Position numbers and translations under genes: made by a program
Assembly: GCF_000158175.1 (NCBI RefSeq)
Contig: NZ_DS999411.1
Span: 2,574,714 to 2,638,713 of the forward strand
From: Luminiphilus syltensis NOR5-1B
GTDB lineage: Bacteria; Pseudomonadota; Gammaproteobacteria; Pseudomonadales; Halieaceae
DNA: 64,000 bases
Direction: 5' to 3'
Notes under the pieces: model-generated
Database searches by the model: none
Told to the model about the DNA's origin: nothing
What the model saw: the letters and a program-made list of their open reading frames with translations, nothing else
In this document: positions 19,094 to 26,255 of the stretch, in pieces
Layout of the letters: each line of letters opens with the position of its first letter
Numbering within the stretch: the first letter of the stretch is position 1

Positions 19094-19541
19094 TATTGCT
19101 CCTCATTGGGCGGTTGCACCACCCGTATGCATCGCATGATGCCAGAGTCAGCAAGGGGTCAAAAGAAGTACTCAATCGCTTTTGCTGCGATCGATCGGTT
19201 GAAGGCCGGCGACCATCGCTATAGGCTGCCGAGATCAGGCTATCTACCTCTACCTCGCCCTTTAAACAGCAGTGGGATTTATGATCAGGTGTGCTTCATT
19301 GTCTATTCCGGACCAGTGGCTGGGCGAGGGGGCAGGCTGCACTTCATTGGCCTCCGATCGCGACGCTCGATGCCCCCCCCCCCTTTTTGCCTGAGCCTAA
19401 GCCTATGACTCTGAGCCCAACTTGCGTAACCTCTCCTCGAAAATTTCAGCACCTGTCGGAACCGCTGCCACACCGCGTCAATGGCGCGTTATTCAAGATC
19501 AACCAAGATGAAGTCTTTGCCCGGGAATCCATTGCTTGTCG
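19094..19541. other. 448-bp intergenic region with an 11-C tract
   Basis: No gene is supported here. Reading frames crossing it lack ribosome-binding sites and recognisable motifs. A run of 11 C followed by 5 T occupies 19373-19388. On the minus strand TTGACC, about 60 bases before the kinase start, could be a -35, but no good -10 follows. No terminator or RNA gene was recognised. Confidence 0.5.
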
Positions 19542-20069
19542 ATGAACCGCTATATCGAACCGATCAATGACGAGCAACGCCAGGACGTAGATGCGCGAAC
19601 CCAACGCGCAGTGGCCACGGCGTCGCTGATTTTACAGGTCAATTTGCCTGCGATCACGGTGCGATTTGATCTGCGCGGATCGGCTGCGGGAATGTTCTGT
19701 GCACGGTCCGGTGAGCGCTGGATTCGCTTCAATCCGTGGCTGTTTGCAAAAGATTGGCAGCGACACGCCAGTGATACGGTTCTGCATGAGGTGGCCCATT
19801 ACGGAGTACACATGGCCTATCCCCCGCGGAGCGTCAGGGCTCACGGCCCCGAATGGCGGTCCTTGGTCTCACAACTCGGTGGTAGTCCCGCGGCCACATT
19901 CGACGATAATCTGGAGGGAGTGCCTACCCGGCGCCAGCGACGTCATCGCTACCACTGCGGTTGCCAAACCCATTGGCTTTCAAGCACACGCCATAATCGG
20001 GTGCTGCGAAGAAAAGCGACCTATCACTGCGTGCAATGCGGTCGTCGCTTGACGGGGCCTGTCGATTAG
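19542..20069 (+). CDS. sprT: SprT-like zinc metalloprotease family protein
   Basis: A predicted cytoplasmic SprT-family protein of about 175 residues. The zinc-protease signature HEVAHY is at about 82-87, with a third ligand H101 in AHGPEW. A C-terminal zinc ribbon is formed by CGC...H and YHCVQCGRRL. The C-terminal segment closely follows the E. coli SprT pattern (TxRHNRVxRxxAxYxCVxCG). Eukaryotic Spartan of the same superfamily cleaves DNA-protein crosslinks; the bacterial role is not settled. ATG 19542 is preferred; a TTG two codons earlier is possible, and neither has a clear SD. Its TAG overlaps the stop codon of the convergent DUF748 gene. Confidence 0.85.
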   Translation: MNRYIEPINDEQRQDVDARTQRAVATASLILQVNLPAITVRFDLRGSAAGMFCARSGERWIRFNPWLFAKDWQRHASDTVLHEVAHYGVHMAYPPRSVRAHGPEWRSLVSQLGGSPAATFDDNLEGVPTRRQRRHRYHCGCQTHWLSSTRHNRVLRRKATYHCVQCGRRLTGPVD

Positions 20070-22930
20070 CGTGCCACCACCGAGAGGCTCACGCCGAGAA
20101 AGTCGGTATTGTCGCTTTGCCAGGCATCAATAACCGCACGCTGTGGATCAAAACCATCGATGTTGACCATATAGGCTTTGATAGCCGCCGCGCGATCAGA
20201 GGCCAGATTCTGGAAGACCGTATCATCCAGTGGTTGACTGCCGTAGACAGCGTCTAGCTGATCTGAGAGCGGCAATGTAGCGTCGATACCGCGCTCGCTG
20301 GCGAGGGTTCTCATTGCCGTTTCCCATTCGAGACTGCGTGTTTTGATAGCTTCAGCGGTTATCCCGCGGCGCTCAAGCTCCGCCGCTACGGCTTTTCGGG
20401 CCAGTGCTTCCCGGTCGATAATCCCATCGATAGAGGGAACTAACCTGACCGCGAGCTTGGGCCGTTGCAGCAATCCGCCGGTGATGACATCGAGATTTGC
20501 TGTGGCTTCAGGGGTAAGGTCGGCCCTGCCGGCCACGAAACGAATCTGGTCGGGAACGTCTTCTTCGCCGACGAGTGATGCGAGGAGTTTGAAGGGCGCT
20601 GCGACGACATTGGTTATCAGTGTGGCTGTGGCCTGGGCTGCAGCGGAAGCAATACCGAAACTGGGATCGTCGACACTACCGCTGACCGGCAGCGTGATGT
20701 CGATGACCCCGGCGGCGTTGGTGAGCAATGCCACTGCGGCTTTGATGGGCAGCCCGGTGCCCTCAACACCGGTATCCCTGTCGCCCAGTTTCAATTGCTC
20801 GACAATGACGTTATTGCTCCCGTTTACCCCACCATTTTCCAGCGTGTAGTCGAGAGTGACTGACATCACGCCGCGCTCGATCGGATAACCGGCGTAGGTC
20901 GCGCTGTACGGTGTGAGACGTGCAAGATCGACGCCGCGCATGGTCATCTCAAAAAAGCCGTTCCGTGGCGAGCTGAAGTGCCCCAGCTGGCCGTCGAGCG
21001 TTACCGGCGCAAAGCCATCGATAACGCCCTTACCGTTGACTTCCACAGTGCTGTCGGTTGCCGTATCGAATCCCGTCATTTCCACGTAGAGCTCTTCGAT
21101 GGGGGCGGTGAATTTCACAGCCAGGGATTCGTCTCGAAATGCAATCCGACTGTCATAGATATCCGCGTCGGGTATCTGAATACGCCAGCCGGTATCGTCC
21201 GATTCAAATTCTTCGGCTTTCTGCTCGGCATAGCGTCCAGCGCTAACAACGACCTCGTCGGTTATCCGCATGATACGGTTTGCGTTGAGTGTACCGTCCT
21301 CAAGTATGACCAGACTACCCTCTATTCCAGTGAGATGAACTGCGCCAAGTACCAGCGACTGCGCGGGTGCATCAAGGGCGACATCTTCAATCCGCAAGCT
21401 GCGAAGCCTGAGAAGTTCTGTTCCGGATCCGGGGATTGTCATATGCAAATCTTCGACTTCGAGGCGCCCGTTCAGGGTATTGGGAAGGTAATTTTTGAGA
21501 TCCACTTCTGCAGACAGTGAGATATCTCCGGATTCAAGTGCCAAATCGTAATCTTCAGCGACCAATGGCTCTGCCAGTGTCAGTGGTAGCGCCTCGATCT
21601 CGATTTGCGCTGTAAAAGCACCCGTACTGAGCAAGCCATCACCGGTAACATCAACGGTAGCCGTTTCGTTTATGGTCATCCCCAGCGAAAAGGGCGACCG
21701 CTCGGATACGGGCCAGCCAAAACTGCCTTTACCGGAACTGATATCGCCAAGATGCAAGTGGCCACCTTTGACAAGCGGCGATGTTATCTGAACGTCGCCT
21801 TCACTGAGGGTCCAGCCGGCGACGGCGAGGGACCATTCATTCAGGGGCTGGGCGGGCTCGGCTGTATTGGCCATGGTATCTTCTTGCAGTTTTGTGTCAG
21901 CCGCTGAATCGGCCCCGCCCGCTTTTTCACCGGACGGCATGAACAGCGTCGCGAGCGTAGCACCGTCGCGATCAGCCGAGGTCTCTATGCGCAGTGCGTC
22001 GATGTCGATGAGGCCTAATTCAACATGACGCTGGGCAAGATCCACAGCGATTGATGGAATGCCGAAGGAGGCCAGTGCGAACCGGTCTGCTACGCGATCT
22101 ACCGGGTCGTTCTGCATTGCGATGTTATTGAACAGGAGCTCGCTCAGAGCGATCTCGCCCTTGGGCTCTCCCACGACCTCAAGATCAACAGAAAACGACG
22201 TGCCGACAGCACCTGAATCGAGCACGCTGGCGACATCGGGCATCAGGTAGGGCCACCAGGGTGATAGCGCCACGCTCGTGATGTCGCCCCCGCCCTCGAT
22301 CAAACCTTGAGCAACCTGAAGCTCCAGCGTGGCGGTAAGGCTTCCCCCAGTTTCCAAGGCTGTGCTTAGCGAGAGCGTGCCAGGGTCCGCGTCGGTACGC
22401 GTTGACAATCGGTCAATTTTCACCTGCGTATCAATGAGCGCGTTGTTGAACACCGCAGCTGATGACTGGTCGCGAAGGCCAAGACGATCCACGTCAATGG
22501 CTATGGCATCGGCAAAGAACACCGGCGCGTTGCCGGATTCCGCTTCAGTTGATGGATCGGTCGTTATTAGATCGGTGATATTCAGTGAGCCGTCCGGCAG
22601 CAGGATGAGCTGAGCTGACAAGCCCGAGATATCGATGCGTTGCAGGGCGATTTCAGAGCGCAGTAACGAGCGCCACAGTCCGGCGTTGACACGGAAACGA
22701 TCGAACTCAAGCAGTGTGTTACCGGTGGGTTCATCCACACGGAAATCATGGATGGTCGCGCTCAATGTGATCGGGTCGATGAAGGCCACGCCAGAGGTGA
22801 CGGTTCGATTTAAAAACGCAGAGGCCCGCTTCTCCAACACGATATTGATTGCGGGATTTACCACCACGATGACCAGCAGCGCATAAACCAGATACATCCA
22901 AAAGAGTGCCTTAACTACTTTCCTGAGCAA
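20066..22930 (-). CDS. DUF748 AsmA-like envelope protein
   Basis: A long protein (~954 residues) anchored by one N-terminal membrane span (ALFWMYLVYALLVIVVV) with the rest in the periplasm. The repeated beta-rich pattern, such as FRVDEPTGNTLLEFDRFRV and LDLARLTPYSATYAGYPI, is that of DUF748 proteins in the AsmA/TamB superfamily. These are bridge-like proteins linked to outer-membrane lipid or protein homeostasis. The C-terminal ~160 residues, from the IRFVAGRADLTPEA segment on, resemble the OmpA-like end seen in DUF748 proteins. TTG 22930 is favoured because GAGG sits eight bases before it. An ATG at 23008 extends the protein by 26 residues but has a poor SD. Specific function unknown. Confidence 0.82.
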   Translation of the reverse strand: MLRKVVKALFWMYLVYALLVIVVVNPAINIVLEKRASAFLNRTVTSGVAFIDPITLSATIHDFRVDEPTGNTLLEFDRFRVNAGLWRSLLRSEIALQRIDISGLSAQLILLPDGSLNITDLITTDPSTEAESGNAPVFFADAIAIDVDRLGLRDQSSAAVFNNALIDTQVKIDRLSTRTDADPGTLSLSTALETGGSLTATLELQVAQGLIEGGGDITSVALSPWWPYLMPDVASVLDSGAVGTSFSVDLEVVGEPKGEIALSELLFNNIAMQNDPVDRVADRFALASFGIPSIAVDLAQRHVELGLIDIDALRIETSADRDGATLATLFMPSGEKAGGADSAADTKLQEDTMANTAEPAQPLNEWSLAVAGWTLSEGDVQITSPLVKGGHLHLGDISSGKGSFGWPVSERSPFSLGMTINETATVDVTGDGLLSTGAFTAQIEIEALPLTLAEPLVAEDYDLALESGDISLSAEVDLKNYLPNTLNGRLEVEDLHMTIPGSGTELLRLRSLRIEDVALDAPAQSLVLGAVHLTGIEGSLVILEDGTLNANRIMRITDEVVVSAGRYAEQKAEEFESDDTGWRIQIPDADIYDSRIAFRDESLAVKFTAPIEELYVEMTGFDTATDSTVEVNGKGVIDGFAPVTLDGQLGHFSSPRNGFFEMTMRGVDLARLTPYSATYAGYPIERGVMSVTLDYTLENGGVNGSNNVIVEQLKLGDRDTGVEGTGLPIKAAVALLTNAAGVIDITLPVSGSVDDPSFGIASAAAQATATLITNVVAAPFKLLASLVGEEDVPDQIRFVAGRADLTPEATANLDVITGGLLQRPKLAVRLVPSIDGIIDREALARKAVAAELERRGITAEAIKTRSLEWETAMRTLASERGIDATLPLSDQLDAVYGSQPLDDTVFQNLASDRAAAIKAYMVNIDGFDPQRAVIDAWQSDNTDFLGVSLSVVAR

Positions 22931-23100
22931 AACGAAAACCTCTATGCAGCGAGTGGGCAGCGGCCGCTTTTGGTTTACACTCCATGCGACCCGATGCTGC
23001 GTCGACATCGAAGGCTTCTACGATAAAGGTTTCGTCTGCTCGACGCGAGTTCGTCGCCAAGTGCGATTGCAGGGTGTTGATAATTATTTAAGGGGGTTAA

Positions 23101-24276
23101 GTGCTGCCGCGGCTTTTTACAGAGGAACAGAACGCCTTCAGGACCGCATACCGTCGATTTCTCGCAGAGACGGTTGTGCCGCATATGGAGCATTGGCGAG
23201 CGCAGGGTATTGTCGATCGCTCCGTATTTCAAAAGGCGGGGGAGCAGGGGTTTTTGATGGTGTGGCCCGACGAGGCCTACGGAGGTCTCGGCGACGATGA
23301 TTTTCGTTTTGAGCAAATTATTATCGAGGAGGCGGCGTATGCGCGCACCTCCGACTGGTTTTCAAGCCTGCATAGTCGATTGGTCGGACCCTATTTCACG
23401 AGATTTGGAAGCCCGGAGCAGTGTCAACGGTATCTGCCAAAGTGCGTCTCCGGAGAGTCCATTTTAGCTATTGCCATGACCGAGCCGGATGCGGGCAGTG
23501 ATCTCGCGGGTATTCGCACCAGTGCGACGGAGCACCCGGATCACTGGGTGCTCAATGGTCAGAAAACCTACATTTCCAATGGTATTAACGCGGACGTGGT
23601 GATTGTTGCGGCAAAGACAAAGCCCCAGCAGGATCCTTATCACCTCACTCTTTTCATTGTCGAGCGCGGGATGCCCGGGTTTGAGCGCGGCAGAAACCTC
23701 AAGAAAATGGGTATGAAGGCTCAGGATACCGCTGAATTATTTTTCAATGAGGTCGTTGTACCGAAAGACCAGGTGCTGGGAGAGCCGGGTAGGGGGTTTG
23801 CCTATCTAATGGAGGGCCTTGCGGAAGAGCGGCTTATCGGGGCGGTGGCGTATCTGGCATCGGCCCAGCTTTCGTGGGATCTTACCGCCGACTTTGTCCG
23901 GTCGCGAAAAGCGTTTGGCAAAGCGGTTGCAAGCTTTCAGAATACGCAGTTCGCGCTGGCTGAGTTGCGGACCGAGCTGGACGTCGCCCAATGCTATATT
24001 GATCAGCAGGTGGCTGCCTTCAACGCGGGTTGCCTGACCGCCGTTGACGCCGCGAAATCGAAGCTGATGACCAGCGAGTTGCAGGTCAAGGCGGCCGATA
24101 TCGGCGTGCAGCTGCATGGGGGTGCAGGTTACATGGATGAGTATCCCATCAGCCGGCAGTTCACGGACGCGCGAATTTCACCGATTTATGCGGGCACTTC
24201 GGAGATTATGAAGCTCATCATCGGACGAGACTGTTTAGGCCCGGACTACCAACCTTTCAACACCCGTAATTTTTAG
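23101..24276 (+). CDS. Acyl-CoA dehydrogenase (IVD/LCAD-type active site)
   Basis: A 391-residue FAD flavoenzyme that introduces the alpha-beta double bond in acyl-CoA and reduces ETF. Signatures are AMTEPDAGSDLAG (125-137), ISNG, and the C-terminal GGAGYMDEYP and YAGTSEIMK stretches. The position of the medium-chain catalytic glutamate (Y-E-G-T) is alanine here. Glu243 in LAEERLIG matches the alternative base used by isovaleryl-CoA and long-chain dehydrogenases. This suggests a branched or long-chain substrate. Start is GTG with AGGGGG four bases before it. The racemase gene follows after 16 bases and the enoyl-CoA isomerase after that, forming one operon. Confidence 0.9.
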   Translation: MLPRLFTEEQNAFRTAYRRFLAETVVPHMEHWRAQGIVDRSVFQKAGEQGFLMVWPDEAYGGLGDDDFRFEQIIIEEAAYARTSDWFSSLHSRLVGPYFTRFGSPEQCQRYLPKCVSGESILAIAMTEPDAGSDLAGIRTSATEHPDHWVLNGQKTYISNGINADVVIVAAKTKPQQDPYHLTLFIVERGMPGFERGRNLKKMGMKAQDTAELFFNEVVVPKDQVLGEPGRGFAYLMEGLAEERLIGAVAYLASAQLSWDLTADFVRSRKAFGKAVASFQNTQFALAELRTELDVAQCYIDQQVAAFNAGCLTAVDAAKSKLMTSELQVKAADIGVQLHGGAGYMDEYPISRQFTDARISPIYAGTSEIMKLIIGRDCLGPDYQPFNTRNF

Positions 24277-24292
24277 TGGGGAGTCACAGCAA

Positions 24293-25435
24293 ATGGGTGC
24301 ACTAAGCGGTTTTCGTATTATTGAATTGGCAGGAATCGGTCCAGCACCCATGGGGTGCATGATGCTTGCTGACATGGGCGCCGAAGTGATTCGTGTCGAA
24401 CGTCCGGGCGGCAATGCCCTATACCTTGATCCGGTATCTGCACGGGGTAAGAAATCGGTGTCGTTGAACCTCAAAGCAAAGGCGGGTGTGGATGCGTTTC
24501 TTCAGTTGGTCGATAGCGCCGACGTGTTGGTAGAGGCCTATCGCCCGGGTGTAGCTGAAAAACTTGGGGTAGGTCCGGACGCCTGTCGCAAGCGTAACCC
24601 GAAGCTGGTCTACGCGAGGATGACCGGATGGGGGCAGGAGGGACCGCTGGCGCAGACCCCCGGGCACGACATCAATTACATTGCCCTGACGGGCGCTTTA
24701 CATGCGGTCGGTCGTCGAGGAGAAAAGCCGGTGCCGCCACTGAATCTTGTGGGCGACATGGGTGGCGGCGGCATGTTGCTGGTCAACGGCGTACTTGCCG
24801 CGCTTCTGGAAGCGCAGGGATCTGGAGAGGGGCAAGTCCTGGATGTGGCGATGATCGATGGAACGGCTCAGCTCATGTGGATGACCCAGGGAATGCAGCA
24901 GATTGGCGCCTGGGATGACACTGAGCGCGGCGTAAATCTGCTCGATGGCTGCGCCCACTTTTATGACACTTATGAGACCGCCGATGGCAAGTATATCTGC
25001 GTGGGAGCGATCGAATCCCAGTTTTACGCGAAGCTGGTGGAGCTCGCCGGAGTCGACCCCGAGCTGTTCAAGGATCAGCATGATTCAGCGAGGTGGCCTG
25101 AGCTGACCGAGCGCCTTGCGGAGGTATTCCTCAGCAAAACGCGGGATCAGTGGTGCGAGATCATGGAGGGAAGCGAGGCGTGTTTCTCTCCGGTATTGAC
25201 ACTCTCAGAGGCCCCCGATCATCCGGCCAACAGGATGCGATCAAGCTATATCCAGGTTGACGGCATCACCCAGCATGCGCCGGCCCCGCGTTTCTCGCGG
25301 ACCCCATCAGAGGTGAAGCACGGAGTGCGTCCGGCAGGCGCTGACACGACTGCGGTACTGGCTGCCGCAGGCGTGAGTAGCAACGACATCGCCGGGATGA
25401 TTGACGCCGGGGTTGCGGCTCAAACCAACGAATAA
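24293..25435 (+). CDS. Alpha-methylacyl-CoA racemase-like CaiB/BaiF family protein
   Basis: A 380-residue member of the family III CoA-transferase fold. The catalytic triad of alpha-methylacyl-CoA racemase is present: His in PGHDINYIALTGAL, Asp in LVGDMGGGGM and Glu in CVGAIESQFYAK. This favours racemization of 2-methylacyl-CoA over CoA transfer. The enzyme would convert (2R) to (2S) branched acyl-CoA so that the upstream acyl-CoA dehydrogenase can act, as in degradation of isoprenoid or sterol side chains. GGGGAG lies about ten bases before the ATG. It is the middle gene of a three-gene set. True CoA-transferase activity cannot be excluded. Confidence 0.88.
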   Translation: MGALSGFRIIELAGIGPAPMGCMMLADMGAEVIRVERPGGNALYLDPVSARGKKSVSLNLKAKAGVDAFLQLVDSADVLVEAYRPGVAEKLGVGPDACRKRNPKLVYARMTGWGQEGPLAQTPGHDINYIALTGALHAVGRRGEKPVPPLNLVGDMGGGGMLLVNGVLAALLEAQGSGEGQVLDVAMIDGTAQLMWMTQGMQQIGAWDDTERGVNLLDGCAHFYDTYETADGKYICVGAIESQFYAKLVELAGVDPELFKDQHDSARWPELTERLAEVFLSKTRDQWCEIMEGSEACFSPVLTLSEAPDHPANRMRSSYIQVDGITQHAPAPRFSRTPSEVKHGVRPAGADTTAVLAAAGVSSNDIAGMIDAGVAAQTNE

Positions 25436-25462
25436 TCGATTGATTTCAGGGATTAACTACGC

Positions 25463-26254
25463 ATGAGTGACTACGAAACACTGGAAATACAGCGCATTGG
25501 ATCGGTTGCGAAACTGCTGCTTAACCGCCCATCGAAAATGAATACGTTTAACGGCACCATGCGTCGCGAATTTGCGATGGCCGCCAGAGCATTGAATCTT
25601 GACAGTAGCGTCCGCGTGGTCATTCTAGGCGCCAATGGCAAAGCGTTCAGTGCGGGTGCCGATTTGGCCGAGGATCCTGAAGAGTTTGGCAAAGGCGATC
25701 TGGTTCACGATGTTCTGAATTTCGAATACAAGCCTGGGGTGATGGCGGTGGCGGAGGCGCCAAAGCCGTGGATAGCGGCAATAAATGGAGCCTGCGCGGG
25801 TGTTGCCTACTCCTATGTTATGGCGTGTGATCTGGTTGTTATGGCGGATAACGCGTTTCTATACCAGCCGTTCGCTGCGATCGGCCTGATACCCGATGGT
25901 GGATCGACCTGGTTATTGCCGCAACATGTGGGTTCGAAGCGGGCATTTGAGCTCATGGCACTCGGCGAAAAACTGCGTCCCGAAAAAGCGCAGGAGTGGG
26001 GATTGATCAATCGCGTTGTCTCTGCGGATGCCCTCGCTGAAGAAGCGCTGACGCTGGCGCAAACCCTGGCTGAAAAATCCCCCCTCGCACTTCGCTATAC
26101 CAAGGCGGCGCTAAAGTTCTCGGCAGAACACGGCCTCGCCGACGCCATCGGTAATGAGGCGGAGTTGCAACGGGTTTGTATCGACAGTGAAGATTGCCAA
26201 AATGCTATTGCGGCGTTTTTTGAAAAACGAACCCCCGAGTGGAAAGGCCGGTAG
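25463..26254 (+). CDS. Enoyl-CoA hydratase/isomerase family protein, isomerase-type active site
   Basis: A 263-residue crotonase-fold protein. The oxyanion-hole segments AFSAGADL and INGACAGVAYSYVMACD are present. Both glutamates needed for hydratase activity appear replaced: Ser at the first position and Phe in YQPFAAIGL at the second. An aspartate in GLIPDGGSTWLLP sits where PaaG-type and delta3-delta2-enoyl-CoA isomerases keep their base. Double-bond isomerization is therefore more likely than hydration. It closes the dehydrogenase-racemase-isomerase set. The stop is one base from the stop of the convergent rapA gene. Confidence 0.87.
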   Translation: MSDYETLEIQRIGSVAKLLLNRPSKMNTFNGTMRREFAMAARALNLDSSVRVVILGANGKAFSAGADLAEDPEEFGKGDLVHDVLNFEYKPGVMAVAEAPKPWIAAINGACAGVAYSYVMACDLVVMADNAFLYQPFAAIGLIPDGGSTWLLPQHVGSKRAFELMALGEKLRPEKAQEWGLINRVVSADALAEEALTLAQTLAEKSPLALRYTKAALKFSAEHGLADAIGNEAELQRVCIDSEDCQNAIAAFFEKRTPEWKGR

Positions 26255-26255
26255 T

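Noticed and set aside
20978-21520. 180-codon plus-strand frame inside the DUF748 gene
   Set aside because: No domain or SD, and antisense to a gene with clear AsmA-like features.
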